A DNA stretch of 64,000 nt from Phytoseiulus persimilis (lineage: Eukaryota > Arthropoda > Arachnida > Mesostigmata > Phytoseiidae). Positions 36,426-48,193 of the stretch are shown here, piece after piece. Numbering within the stretch: the first letter of the stretch is position 1; the number at the start of each line of letters is the position of its first letter. A program made the position numbers and the translations under genes. The notes beneath the pieces were generated by a model. That model had not been told where the DNA came from. It worked only from the letters and a program-made list of their open reading frames with translations, and searched no databases. The stretch is from positions 2,046,001-2,110,000 of the forward strand of contig CM075102.1 in assembly GCA_037576195.1 (NCBI GenBank). Direction: 5' to 3'.

Positions 36426-37421
36426 TTAATACTTCGTCGAACCCCCTTTCGCCTTGATGACCTCAAAAATGCGCCTTGGGAGAGAATCATAGAGTGGTTT
36501 TATTTCTCGTTCCCCAATTCTGGCCCAAGAAGAAAGAATCGCATGTTTCAGTTCTTCTCTTGAGTTGTACTGCTTCCCATTGGGATAGACGAGCCGAGCT
36601 AACGTTCCCCAGAGGTTCTCAATAATGTTCAGGTCGGGGCTCTTCGGAGGCCAGTCAAGAAAACGTACTCCGCTCTCCCGGAACCAATCTTTGATTATCG
36701 CCGCCGTGTGCACGGAGGCGCAATCTTGCTGGAAGATTAAATCCGTTCCAACTTTCTCCAAAGCTTGAGGTCGCAGGTGGTTCTCGAGTAGCAGCTTATA
36801 GTCCACGGAACGCATTATTGTCTCCACGAAGATGATTTGGAACGTCCCGCGGCGACTGACCGCTCCCCAGATCATAACTGAACCGCCCCCGGACTGTCTT
36901 TTGGAATAGAATCGAGGCTCTTTCCGAAGATCGTGATAGTAGTTATGGAATCCATCCGGGCCGTCCAGATTGAACTTTTTCTCATCGCTGAAGACAACTT
37001 TATCCCATTCCGAAGTCCAACTCATCCATTCCTGGGCGCGATCGAGCCTAGTGTCTCGGTGCTTTTTCGTCAGCGGGGGCTTCCCGCACATTTTCTTGAA
37101 TTTCAGATGATACGCACTTCTCAAAACGCGCCAGACGGTCTGTTTATGCATTGGGAGGTTGTTTGAGTCTCTGATTTGAGCGCAAGAGACACTCTTGTTG
37201 CTCGCATCCTGAATTATCTTCCGTTTCTGACGATCTGAGAGCTTTGTGCTTCGTTTCTTGTACGATCTGATGCCATACTCCGCCCCTAATCTCAAATACC
37301 GCAGCACTACGTCCGCTGTTCTGCCGATCTCTCGTCCGATAGCTCTTGCTGCGAGCCCAGAGCCGTGTAATTGATCGATGCGAATCCTTTCTCGAGGAGT
37401 CAGAGCCGGTTTTCGTCCCAT
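36426..37421 (-). CDS. Tc3-like transposase, apparently intact
   Basis: The 331-residue uninterrupted frame starts MGRKPALTPRERIRIDQLHG. It has a Tc3-type paired helix-turn-helix DNA-binding region (GLAARAIGREIGRTADVVLRYL, then a second HTH around QTVWRVLRSAYHL) over residues 1-110. The RNase-H-fold catalytic domain supplies the DDE triad: first Asp in KVVFSDEKKF, second Asp in FQQDCASVHTA, and Glu in SPDLNIIENLWG. That is the DD34E spacing of Tc1-like enzymes. It catalyses cut-and-paste movement of the element in the nucleus. Length and motifs match active members, and no stop or frameshift is seen, so recent or current activity is possible. Confidence 0.93.
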   Translation of the reverse strand: MGRKPALTPRERIRIDQLHGSGLAARAIGREIGRTADVVLRYLRLGAEYGIRSYKKRSTKLSDRQKRKIIQDASNKSVSCAQIRDSNNLPMHKQTVWRVLRSAYHLKFKKMCGKPPLTKKHRDTRLDRAQEWMSWTSEWDKVVFSDEKKFNLDGPDGFHNYYHDLRKEPRFYSKRQSGGGSVMIWGAVSRRGTFQIIFVETIMRSVDYKLLLENHLRPQALEKVGTDLIFQQDCASVHTAAIIKDWFRESGVRFLDWPPKSPDLNIIENLWGTLARLVYPNGKQYNSREELKHAILSSWARIGEREIKPLYDSLPRRIFEVIKAKGGSTKY

Positions 37422-37578
37422 ATTGAGGGAATGAATTCTTTCTCACAAATCTTGACGAGCCGGAGTTCTGAGTCGACAAATCGTACTTGTGTGTCCTTCG
37501 TTAGCACTAACTTGACGTTCGTCGGTATCAGCCTCACGAGAAAATGCTGAAACTCCAACCGAATGCGCGATTTCAACG

Positions 37579-37596
37579 CTGTCGATAATTTCGTGT
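37579..37596 (-). repeat. Right inner transposase-site repeat
   Basis: The reverse complement is ACACGAAATTATCGACAG, 172 bp inside the right outer copy and about 160 bp upstream of the transposase start. It could also sit in the transposase promoter. Confidence 0.85.
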
Positions 37597-37750
37597 TACA
37601 GCTGGATATCAAAAATGTTCGATCCTGAGCCTAAACTTCGTTCTTCTCAGTCGGTTGATATGATCTCAAAGTCTGTCGCACCTAGTGGAATTCCCATGGC
37701 AACACTGACTTCGTTATCCAGCGGGTGCGGAAATCATCCACATAGAATGC

Positions 37751-37777
37751 GTGTCGATAAATTCGTGTTGCGGACTG
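37751..37777 (-). repeat. Right outer terminal inverted repeat
   Basis: The reverse complement reads CAGTCCGCAACACGAATTTA followed by TCGACAC. It mirrors the left end and abuts a TA dinucleotide. Confidence 0.9.
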
Positions 37778-37779
37778 TA

Positions 37780-40700
37780 TGATAATTTCTGTCAATTTAC
37801 CCCTCCCTCTCTGAGATTCCCGCCGACTGTTCCCACGATTCTGGGTGCCTCTTTCATCGTTTTTCGGTGCCTTTCTCCAAGATTTCCAATGCCTTTCTGC
37901 TTGCCTTGCTGCGTAGACGATGACAGCGTCAATGTCAAAGCAGTCCCTGATGGAGCCGTTCCCGATCGTAATCCCAGTATATGAGAGACTCTCGGCGAAA
38001 CGATGAAGGTCTCATACATGGTACAAGGAGACCAGACCTACATGAAGACCGAACAACAGAGATTGCAGAGCGAACCGAGCACAGTCTTGAAAGTTGGCAG
38101 AGCTTGTGACCCCTCCACAACATAAATGATTGATGGGGTAACTGGGCGGCACTCAGCCGATCGCTCCCTGCCGGGTAGCTCCTTGCCGGCAATTGGCTGA
38201 GACGGTGGCCTTAGTCAACGCACTAGTTCTCATCGTTTCATTGAATAAATAACTAAGCAATGATTGATGCATAGATTCTCCACCTCGATCGAATCGACAT
38301 CGGAGGCTTTTCCTGCCGTGATTCGCTGATGGGCACTCGTACCTTTCCATCAGGTCATTGAAAGAACCTCGCTGCGATTCCCCACACAGTGGTTTCTGAT
38401 GCGCACCCTTTCACCCAATGCAACGGCTTGCCACGTTCACAAACAGCGACTGTAGCGATGGCTTTCGAAGAGGATGGAGATCCATCTTCCGCTCGACCCA
38501 AATGAAGGTCGATATCTGGCATCACAGCCGCTAGCGACTCCCCTCGTCCACAACCTATGGACAGAACATTCCAATATTCAGAAGAATTGCAGCGCGAACG
38601 CGGAAGTATTGCGTGGAAAATATGCGGAGGAGCCATCGAACGAGAACAGCTCCTGAAGATTCGACTCCTGACTAAGGACAAAGAGTTCTGGTGTGGGTTC
38701 CCGCCGACGATAGCTGTAGGGTAACGGGGATGAGCTACAAGACCAAGCGGTTTCGGGGTTCTTTGAGGCACTGTTTCCGCCATCGCTAGCCGAAGATCAG
38801 CAACAGAGAGTTACACGATTGGGGACAATCGAAAGCTTCTCCGATTTTCCAACCTGAACTTCTGTCTCATTGGGTGGGTCTGTTGTATAGAAATTCATAC
38901 AGAGCTCTGGGAACTGAGGATTACTAACAACTAGGCTTTGCAAATAACCGCATTTCTGAATAACCGCGGTTACGGTTAACCGATAACCGCAAATGCATAC
39001 CCACAACAGCGGTTAACCGCAATATTAGGAACGAGAACCGCGGTTTTAACCGCAAATGACTGCGGTTACATGGGAGAGTGCCCGGAGACGTGATTCCAAA
39101 CAGATCCCACACGGATACCATCGTTTTCAATTTCGTGTAGTTTTCAGGAAGCTTCGCTAAGTTTCATTCCATCTCCCATTAATGGGAAGGGGTCGCGAGA
39201 ATGCGGGCTCGAGGGAATTCGGGCTCGGAGGATCATTGGCTCGGGGGATTTCGGGCTCGCGGTACTTCACCGTTTGGGGCAGTCAGAGCACGTGCAAAAC
39301 AAGCATCCTCAACGTCGGGAAGTTCTTGGTCATAAGCGACGAAAAACAACTGCTTCTTCTAGAAACTCGAGATTCACAGGAGCTTCATCCGGTTCATGAC
39401 ATTTATGCCCCGAGACTTTACGGCTCCAAGGCCACCCTACCCCGAACATTTCGACACAGAATAAAGGCGCTCATGCGTACACACTGAGCCTCCCTTGCAA
39501 AAAGGCATTTTTCTCTCACTCCATTGAGTCTCCACATGGCCAGACCGTCCCCGGAATCACCTCATTGGACTCCGAACAGCATGGTCAGATTGATCCCGAA
39601 ACCAAGTCCTTCGACTCCGGTAGGGAATGATTTCCTTGCGGTGGTCCGCTTCTGAACCAGAATACGCGAGTTTACGTGTAACAGGTGGCAGAACCCATGA
39701 TTTTTCAGCGTTAAGTGATCGAGAATCTTCCGTTGAAATGAGAGAGGTTCGATCTCCCAGGCTCATAGATTGATGAACCCAATTCCATAACGTCACATCT
39801 GCACTCTTCCGGTTCTTCAGGAAGCAACGGAAGCCTGTGGTCTCCTATCCACTGGACGCAATTCTCTTCAATATTGATTCATGGTAACACAGCCGCAGAG
39901 CGCTATCGATACTTGTCGATAGTAATCGAACTTCGCGCGAAGAAACGGTCAAGCCCAGTCTCGACCAGATGGAGATGCGACGTCTTGAATCTGGGAGCCT
40001 GGAAACTCCTCACCTGCATGCATAAGTTAAGGAAATCGAGAAGCAGAACAGAAAAGCTCGGAGTAGATGTTGATGTTCATTGGAGAGAACCGGGATTCGA
40101 CGACATTGTTCGTATGAGAAGAAAAATCCGACTTTTGTATCGTGCAGAGCAAGACTGCCCGACGAGACATTTTCCCGATTCGACCTTTGAGGAGTCGTGA
40201 TCAGCGAAGAACCGCGTTGCATTCGTCTGATTCAGTAGAAAATGGAGGCCACGGTACGTAAATTGAGATGTCCCGTTACACGGAGATGTTGAGATCAAGG
40301 GAAGAAAACGATTTCGGGATTTGCATATGTACCTCGGAAAGCGGGAATCGAGGCCTACGACGTTCTACAAGAATCTCGAATCGATGATTTCAAAGAGGTG
40401 TCGTTCCGGAACTGGGCTTTTCAATTCAACACAGCACGAAATTCAGTGATTCCGCTCAAGGAGTCCGCGACGGAATATGGTTCTGACAATCAAGTCCTTG
40501 GAAGATCGCCGGCATCCATTGACGCGGCTGAGAATCGTTTCGAATCCTCGAGAACGTTGAATCCATTCGGGATTTTGCAGCCTCGTTAGAAGGGGCTGAG
40601 CACAACAGATCAAGCTTGCGCATTCCAAGAAGGGGTGTGGGGAGCTCGGGAAATTCGGCAGGGGAGAGTGTCATCTCGTTGTCACTCATGACTGCATCAA

Positions 40701-41145
40701 GTTAGAGGCCGTCGTATCCAATCAGAGACAGAACACGAGCAGCACATCAAGAGCTCGGAATCACCCAAAGTCAGAACAGATACTCGTTTCTGAGCCCGAA
40801 CTCACTGATTGAACAGACTTACCTCATTCTGGCGAACCACACGCAATAATTCGTTGGTGAGTCTCTGAGTTAAGGTAACATCATAGGTAAAGCTGATAAT
40901 CATAATTTGGCTCATCAGAGCGGACAATCCTCATTCCGTAGTATTCAATGTTGACGGAACAGGCAAACTCTCTCGGAGTTCTCAAGTCAAAACCCCTATG
41001 GTATTAAGATTCCCAGATTCCGGGAGTCATAGATGGAATGTCGAGATCAGATTTCTCGGCTATCTAGGAATCTGGCAAGAGAGCCAGAATCGTCTTTCAG
41101 ATGTCGTTCTCTTATTCTTTCCGTATTGTCACCCAACCGGTTTTG
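37780..41145. other. No recognisable gene
   Basis: About 3.4 kb with scattered short ORFs on both strands and no recognisable domain. The exception to plain sequence is the AACCGC cluster at 38944-39068, listed separately. Confidence 0.4.
38944..39068. repeat. Cluster of AACCGC / GCGGTT palindromic motifs
   Basis: Ten copies of AACCGC on one strand or the other lie within 125 bp. Several are fused into palindromes such as AACCGCGGTT (twice) and GCGGTTAACCGC. The surrounding sequence has no such motif. It could be the subterminal repeat of a DNA transposon or a protein-binding cluster; I cannot tell which. Confidence 0.85.
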
Positions 41146-41200
41146 GGATCGATCCGACCATATTTCCTGAGTCAATGGAGTGTATTCCGGCGTTGATATG
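41146..41200 (+). repeat. Single unit of the dispersed 45-bp repeat
   Basis: GGATCGATCCGACCATATTT followed by CCTGAGTCAATGGAG matches the 45-bp units at 42796 and 52400 in the same orientation. One unit is present here. Confidence 0.75.
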
Positions 41201-41203
41201 TCC

Positions 41204-41273
41204 ATAAGGGACTTATCGTAGAAGGGACTTATCGTATAAAGGACTTATCAGATAAGGGACTCATCAGATGAAG
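41204..41273 (+). repeat. Tandem 16-18-bp units, left arm
   Basis: Four imperfect copies of TAAGGGACTTATCGTA lie head to tail. A similar cluster occurs in the opposite orientation at 42687-42760, about 1.4 kb away, so the two form inverted arms. Confidence 0.85.
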
Positions 41274-41792
41274 AAGCCATCGCATGAAGAACTCCTGAGA
41301 TGACGACCCATCGCGCGGGCTATTTCATCAGATACGAACTTTTCGCATGAGGGACTCATCAGATGAAAGAGGAGGCGCGGCCGTAGAATTACCTGCTCCA
41401 GCGATCTTAGCTGGTCGCGTTTGGAAGTCAGATTCCAAGGTCGACCGTTCCCCGTTGCGAACGCCTCGTGTGCGGATTCCTTGTGAGAGTTCAAGGAATC
41501 TCGCGATGAAAGGATAATCATGCGAACAATGAAAACTCAGGCTTTGCTCTGAGACTCTCTCCTCGAAGTCACAGAGATGGTTTACTCACAATCATCGTAA
41601 TCGGTCCACGGAGATGCTGAACAAGTGAAATGAAAACTTCGACGGAGACGAACCTGCCTCGGAGCGGAGGGTGTGGACAAATGACATCACTCGCTCGTCG
41701 GCGATGAAAACTATTGGGAATGATACAAGCTACCAAATCACTGAATTCAAGAACAAAAACTTCACAATGCGTTAGCGATCGAATAAAGAGTT

Positions 41793-42122
41793 TCAGAGGA
41801 GCTCTCGAGGGATCTGCGGGAGCCTTTCAAATCCGGACTCATCCGCCGAGAGAGTTGATAGTTCGCTGCTCTCCTCTGTTTCGTCATCGGATTCTGCCGG
41901 TACCGCGTCGCCATCCACATCTCCTTCGGCGCTGCTCTCATCGCTAGGAACAGGCACGCAGTCATCGTCCGGCTTGGGGAACAGCGCTTGAACGAAGCCG
42001 TTGACCACTGTTTCCGATGAAACTGCGTCGAATGCTTTCTTCACCATATCCGCCATCTCATCGTATCCGCGTCTCTTCCGACGACCCCCCTTCGTAAAGT
42101 ATCTCGGGAAACTCAGACGCAC
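41793..42122 (-). other. Hypothetical ORF between the inverted arms
   Basis: This 109-codon frame has a basic N-terminus (GGRRKRRGYDEMADMVKKAF) and a strongly acidic Ser/Asp/Glu-rich C-terminal half. It starts with Met and has no recognised family. It is the only ORF of note inside the 41.2-42.76 kb inverted structure. It may be a real small nuclear-type protein or exon, or chance. Confidence 0.25.
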
Positions 42123-42686
42123 TTAACTCCGATATTCCCTCGCTGAATCTTACAACTGATTGTGAGTAAGAGCTTGATACAGTGGGGGATGTTCCGGGTC
42201 ACGTCGTCTTAAAGAGACACTGGCGCGAAGAATATGTGCAATATGGAGCGTGACGGCTGTGATTCTGGAACGAAGAGGGCCACGACAGCCAATCACCGCT
42301 AAGTCTGCCTTCGTGAAACGCCAGCAACATGGGAGAAAGGTTCCTGCCGTCTCATCTCTCTTGAGAATGCCTCAGCTGACAGTCTAAACTATCGCTCAAG
42401 AGAGCAAGGTAATCACCGATCATTCCTCGAAATATGCCACGGCTGCGAATCGGACAAAACATACACGGTGGGCTGAAGGTCCTGAGCCCATGGATTGACA
42501 GTGAGCCCATTGGGATCGCTTTCTGCTCGATAAAGCGGTGTGAGTCTTGAAGAAACGAAGAGGATCATGCATCCGGATTCTCGGCTCCACAGATTTTCAA
42601 TGTCGTCGGTCTAGCTTGGAAGAAAATTCCGGAACGTTCCTACGTTGCCCACAACAAGATATCCACGACTGACCATGATAGCTAGA

Positions 42687-42760
42687 AAGTCCCTTATCTG
42701 ATAAGTCCCTTACACGATGAGTCCCTTATACGATAAGTCCCTTATCTGATAAGTCCCGAT
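42687..42760 (-). repeat. Tandem 16-18-bp units, right arm (inverted)
   Basis: About four copies of AAGTCCCTTATCTGAT, the reverse complement of the left-arm unit at 41204-41273. The pair brackets about 1.4 kb. Confidence 0.85.
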
Positions 42761-42795
42761 GAGTGGGTCCAAGGAGGTGGTTCCGGAATCGATCT

Positions 42796-42912
42796 GACCA
42801 TGCTTCCCGGAGTCTATGAGAGTGATGTCAAGATCGATTTGACCACACTTGGAATCTATGGAGGTGATTAGGGTGAAGATCCAACCATACTCTTCGGGCT
42901 TCATGGAGGTAA
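42796..42912 (+). repeat. 45-bp minisatellite, second locus
   Basis: Units begin GACCATGCTTCCCGGAGTCT (42796), GACCACACTTGGAATCTATG (42841) and CCATACTCTTCGGGCTTCAT (42885), with a period of 44-45 bp. They match the units at 41146 and 52400. Confidence 0.85.
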
Positions 42913-43653
42913 CAGCTTCAGAGACAGCTGAATACATTTTTCAATCGGCTACGATATTCCTTGATTTCAGTCAAAATTTTTGATCGATAAAGCGATCACG
43001 AAGTGCTACCAGGAAAATTGACCACATGTACCGATGGGCCGAAGAAAGCTCCAGAAACTGACGCAATGAAGAACGAGGAAGGTACCTCCGTGCCGGGGAC
43101 CGCAGTATGACCGCGGCAAGACCATCGATCCTGAATTGCATGAGGACCGAAAACCTCCACCTCTCGCTTCTGAGCTCTCAAGTCGAGGATAAGCTCTTCT
43201 GTTGTTGTCGACAAGGCAATCCTGCCGTTCTCATTAGACATCATAAATGGATAGATTCCATAGATTCTCCACAACTTGTACGGCAGAAGATAATAGGAAG
43301 TTTTTTAGGGTCTCACAGAACGTGTGGAAGGACGTCGGGTGGACAAAAATTCAGCCCCTCTCCAGGGAAAATCCTGGCACATGGCCAGAGCTTTTGAGTT
43401 CTCGAGCTCTCAGGCTATGGAGCTCTCAAGGAAGAGCGTATCGAAACGGTTCGCATCAACGTGAACATCGCGGCAGCCCGGACGAGCTTGGGATTGGCGG
43501 ACAAAGTGTATTTGTTTCCAATCACCCCGGATTACGTCACACAAGACATCAAATACGAGAGACCCGATGTCGTGCTCTTGTTTTTCGGAGGGCAAAGAGT
43601 TCTCAACTTGGGGAGCTGAACTGCAATAGCAGGGAACCTTCAACAACGGCAGA

Positions 43654-44439
43654 GTGACGCTTCTCGGGACGCCCATCCATTCCATATCACACTCCGGGGA
43701 CCGCAAGCTCCTCGTCGGCGGCGAATCCTGGGATGGGATCCCAGAATTCAAGTTCGACGCCGAGAACGGCAACACCTTCGAAAATTGTTTCGAACGATAC
43801 CAATTCAGAGTGGAATCAGATGCAGGACCTCTTCGGAGCAGCGAGTCGCGAGCCCAGTTCATCGTCTCGAGACTGGGCATGGAGGAATACAACCAATTTT
43901 CTCGGAAAATGATGCCGAGGAGAATCATGGAACTTGACTATGAAGAGCTGATCGAGGAGCTGAGTTTCTTCTTCGACCCTCCAACGACACTGTTCAGACG
44001 TCGCCTCAAGTTCTTCGACATCACAATTGGTACGTCTAGCTATTGCGAACTGTGGGGCCGCATAAGAGTCCAATCAGCCTTTAGCGACCTGAACTCCTGT
44101 TCAACTGAAGACTTGCAATGGTTCGTCGCTATCAACGATCTGAAAGGCTCTGAACACAAACTGGCAAGAATGCGAGCGATGAACTTCGTCGAAACTCAGG
44201 AAAACCCTAACCTCGACGAGATGTTGGAAGACTTGGAGCTGTTTGAGTCAATCCGCCAAGACGCGATGGAAGACAACGAAAGACGCAACCCATCCGTCTG
44301 TCAAGTGAACGACAGATACGGGCACATACGACAGATACGGGCAGTGATTCAACGGCCCGGGACCCAGCAGCTCGCACCTAGCCTGCTACAGGTGCGGTGG
44401 GAAAACCCACGACTTCAAGCAGTGCCGATTCAAAAATGA
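43654..44439 (+). pseudogene. Gypsy gag, capsid part
   Basis: A 261-codon frame. The stretch from about 43740 (WDGIPEFKFDAENGNTFENC) through YDYEEL-like LDYEELIEELSFFFDP and FFDITIGTSSYCELWGRI fits a Ty3-type gag capsid that would assemble the particle. The frame ends in LLQVRWENPRLQAVPIQK, which is the zinc-knuckle region read out of frame, so gag and nucleocapsid are separated by a frameshift. Confidence 0.8.
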
Positions 44440-44848
44440 AACGTGCAAGGTCCGCAAAAAGAAAGGGCACCTAGCAAAAGTGTGCAGGAAGGCAAACAAC
44501 CGCGATTCAAATGGTGCAAGGCCACGCAGACCCAGACCAAGGATAAACCAAGTGAGAGCAACGGTAAACCAGTCAGCAATCCACCTCATCCACACAACCG
44601 TAACCATCGAAGGACTTCCAGTGAAGATGGCAATCGACACGGGAGCTGAGGTCACTCTGATCAACCGGAAAACCTGGAAACAACTTGGGAGCCCGGGGTT
44701 ATGCCCGTCCCCGTGCAGATTGACGGCGGCGAATGGACTCGCTCTGAAATCCTACGGCGTGTTGGAATGCGAAGTCAACCTGAAGGACGAAGCCTTTCAA
44801 GGAAGCTGCCTTGTCACAGACAACTGTTCACTTATGGGCCTGAATTAG
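44384..44848 (+). pseudogene. Gypsy nucleocapsid and aspartic protease
   Basis: The frame opens with CYRCGGKTHDFKQC (C-x2-C-x4-H-x4-C knuckle) and a second knuckle CKVRKKKGHLAKVC whose second Cys is Arg. A retropepsin follows with the catalytic DTG in MAIDTGAEVTLINRKTW. It is stopped by TAG at 44846-44848, where the family would continue into RT. Maturation protease activity is possible for the fragment, but no gag-pol precursor can be made. Confidence 0.85.
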
Positions 44849-44969
44849 ATCACGAAAGAAAGGAAAGAGTTCATCTCGAATCCTAACCTATGGACACAAC
44901 CAATTCTACGAGTCAACGAGCAACAGCGTCCAAACAAAGATACTCGAAACCCTGAAGCGCAAGTTCCCT

Positions 44970-47149
44970 ATGGTAACAAGCGACGGACTTGGAAAATGCA
45001 CGAAGTATAAAGTAAGGATATGCTTCAAACAGGCAACCAATCCAATCTTCAGGAAGGCAAGGCCAGTGGCCTACGCAACGCTGCCAGCCGTAACGAAGGA
45101 AATCGAACGTCTGGAGAAACAAGACGTTCTGGAGCGAGTGGACAGTTCCCTGTACGCAGCACCGGTGGTGGTCGTCAAGAAAAGCAACGGCTCCATCCGC
45201 CGGATTACTGCTCTGTGCGGATTACTCAACGGGGCTGAACGCCGCCATCGAAGATGACAACTATGCTCTGCCAACTGCAGAAAATATTTTCAACACGCTC
45301 AATGGAGGAAGATTATTCTCGAAAATCGACTTCAGCGAAGCGTACCTACATTATTCCGGTGGAGAAGGAAAGCCAACACTTGCTAACCATCAACACACCG
45401 AAGGGCCTGTTCAAGATGAAGAGACTACTGTTCGGAGTCAAAACAGCACCGAGCATTTTTCAACGACTAATGGATACGATCGTGCAAGATCTGCCAGGTA
45501 CAACAGCTTGTCTGGACGACATCATCGTCACAAGCAAAGACAAGGAAGAGCACGAGAAAAGGCTGCTGAAACTGTTCCAACGACTCACCGAATTTGGGCT
45601 CAAAGTTCGACTCGACAAGTGCACACACATGGAGCCTGAAATCACGTACCTGGGGTTCATCATCAACAAGGAAGGAAGAAAACCAGACCCGGAGAAGACG
45701 AAGGCCGTCGGAAACATGCAAGCCCCTTCGAACATCACTAAGCTGAGAGCATTCCTGGGTATGATTAACTTCTACAACAACTTCGTCCCCGATATGGCAA
45801 ATCTACGGGAACCTCTCAACAAACTCCTGAAGAAGAACGCATCGTTCAACTGGGATGCCCAGTGCGAACAAGCCTTCGAGGAAGCGAAGAAGATCCTTCA
45901 GTCGAATCTGTTACTGACGCATTTCGACCCGAACCTCCCAATGGTGATATCAGCAGACACCTCGGGATATGGCCCGGGCTGCGTGATTCTCCACGAGTTC
46001 CCGAACGGCAGCCGCAAGGCAATCCAGTACGCGGCAAGATCGCTGACAGGGGCAGAGAAAAAGTACGCCCAAATCGAGAAAGAGGCGCTCGCTCTCGTCT
46101 CCGCGGTCCGTAAATTTCACAAATACATTTACGACCGGAAGTTCATCCTGAACACCGATCACAAGCCGCTGGTCACAATCTTCAAGCCCGGAGGAGGCAT
46201 TTCGGCTCACACGGCTAACCGTCTACAGCGTTGGGCCCTGATCCTGATAAACTACGACTTCGAAATCCGTTACGTCAACGCAAAAGACTTCGGAGAGGCC
46301 TACGCGCTCAGTCGCTCACTCGACGAGCGACGAGCGAACGCTGAAGAGGAAGACACTGTCATCGCATGCGTCGAAAGTGAAATCAAGGAAGATTTCGAAG
46401 AAAGCATCAAAAAGATGCCAATCACAGCCGAAGTGATCAAAAGCGAAACAGAAAAGTGCCCCCTGCTACAAACAGCGATGAAATACACTATCTCGGGCCA
46501 ATGGCCGAAGATAGACCGCCAAAACGAACTATTCAGCCTAACTTCGAGGAAGGACAACCTCAGCATCGTGAACGAGTGTTTAGTCTATGGCTCCAGGGTG
46601 GTCGTCCCTGCTCCATTGAAGAAAAGCATACTGAGGACTCTACATGAAGGACACCCTGGCATGACGAAAATGAAAAATCTCGGTCGACAATACGTCTTCT
46701 GGCCGGGCATGGACGAAGACATCGAGAAAACAGTCCGCAGTTGTGACCAATGCCAACGTGCGGGGAAATCACCCCATGAAGCGCCATTGGAGCCATGGCC
46801 GATGGCTCAAGGGCCGTGGAAACGAGTTCACATGGACTACGCGGGTCCAATCGACGGATTCTACCATCTGGTGGTCGTCGACTCGTTCTCAAAAGGGCCA
46901 GAAATCCTGCAAACAAAGAAAATCACAGCAGAAGCCACCATCGAGTTACTAGAGGAGCTGTTCACAAGACACGGCTACCCGAAAGAGCTCGTCTCAGACA
47001 ACGGTCTACAATTCACCGGAGCACCAACGAAAGATTTCTGCAAGCAGAAAGGCATCAAGCAAATTTTCACGGCACCCTACTGCCCCATGTCAAACGGACG
47101 AGCAGAGCGCTTCGTCGATACATTCAAACGTTCCTTGAAAAAAAAATGA
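44970..47149 (+). pseudogene. Gypsy RT-RNase H-integrase polyprotein
   Basis: RT starts in one frame (LERVDSSLYAAPVVVVKK), shifts near 45205 (NAAIEDDNYALP, FSKIDFSEAYL) and shifts again near 45345 into a long 631-codon frame. The polymerase site is LDDIIVTS. RNase H has ISADTSGYGPG, IEKEALALV and NTDHKPL. Integrase has the HHCC zinc finger (HEGHPGMTKMKN, then CDQCQ) and the triad MDYAGP, SDNGLQFT and NGRAERFVDTFK. The frame ends at a run of nine A (about 47137-47146), where slippage has detached the C-terminus. All catalytic residues are present; only frames are broken. Confidence 0.9.
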
Positions 47150-48193
47150 AGGAAGAGAGGGGGAGCACGGTTCACAAAATCTTGGTTTTCCTGAGAACCT
47201 GTCGGAATACTCCAAACCGTGCAATCGAAGAGAAGTGCCCAGCCGAACTCTTCCTCGGGCGCCGGCACCACGGCGTTGCGAGGAAAACGTTCGATCAAGA
47301 CGACATGGTGTACACTACCAAACATCAGAACAACAAGACGTTCTGGGTGCCAGGCATCGTGCAGAAGCGAACAGGCAACGTCAACTACGAAGTCGAAATC
47401 GATGGAAAAATGGAAAGGAAGCTTGCGAATCAGATGAATCCCCGGTTCGACGGTCAGACTCCTAAATTGAACTGGGAGGACCCCGTTGAAGAGCTTGTAC
47501 TCCAGCTACCACAGTTCCGAAGACTTCGGGAGCCAACAAGGAATCAAGCCAACGGAAACAGCAAGGGCCGATCCCGCATCTCCACCCAACGAGCTCCCGA
47601 ACCACAGCTCCCAAAGATCGTCGAACGAATCGAGAGCAAAGTGTCAGCTAAGGCTCGCCAAGTGGAACGCGCAGTCATCCGAACAGTCCGGGAGGCCCGA
47701 CATTCCATGGAACCAACTCTGAGCAAACAAACTACTCCGGCAACAGACTCCGAGCCGAGTATCGAACTGTCCAAAGGGCAGCAAAACAGAGTGTCGAGCT
47801 GACGACTGCACTGAGCAGTCTTCCACGCTGGTGCCGACCGAGGAGCCGGGCCCCTCGAACGTGACGCTTGGTCTCATGGACATTGAGACCGCTTCGATAA
47901 AACGAGACGTGAACGACTCAATGTTCAACATTCGAGATCCAGAACGGGATAAAGAAAACACCATTTCGCTCGAAGAGACCAACCCAACGGCGGCGGATGA
48001 GGCAACAGCCACGCTGGTCATCAGCGGAATCGAAGAGATCCCAAGTCCACCCAAGACAAGGTCAACACGACGTTTCAGGCCCCCTGATCCGGTTACCTTT
48101 GAGGTGGCTAGCCGACCGCTCGTTCGGGGCCAAACGAAGAGGAAAGCAGCCTCTCCGGTAGAGAGGGGCAAGCACGCTCCGCGGCGCCATTAG
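47140..48193 (+). pseudogene. Integrase C-terminal region and 3' ORF
   Basis: After the A-run frameshift the polyprotein continues to 47802 (FLRTCRNTPNRAIEEKCPAE, then FWVPGIVQKRTGNVNYEVEI), the usual integrase C-terminal module. A basic tail follows. A second frame, 47831-48193, codes an acidic then basic Pro-rich segment (PPDPVTFEVASRPLVRG) that probably was fused to it. From 48249 a short frame with one hydrophobic helix (IGIVMFLSILTAIGWLVF) runs into the LTR; whether it is coding is unclear. Confidence 0.7.

Larger units (their letters stand above)
36193..37777 (-). mobile_element. Tc3-like (Tc1/mariner) transposon with IR/DR ends
   Basis: The element is bounded by TA dinucleotides (36191-36192 and 37778-37779), the usual Tc1/mariner target duplication. 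The left end reads CAGCCCACAACACGAAATTA and the right end, reverse-complemented, CAGTCCGCAACACGAATTTA. A second copy of the core ACACGAAATTATCGACAG lies inside each end, 171 bp in on the left (36373-36390) and 172 bp in on the right (37579-37596). The sequence between outer and inner copies is also weakly inverted (for example around GCTGCCATGGAATACTCC). This is the double-site organisation of Tc3 and Sleeping Beauty type elements. The only gene is the transposase. Confidence 0.92.

Noticed and set aside
45254..47149. Intact retroviral-type pol gene
   Set aside because: The long frame lacks the RT N-terminus, which lies in two other frames upstream, and is cut off from the integrase C-terminus by an A-run frameshift.
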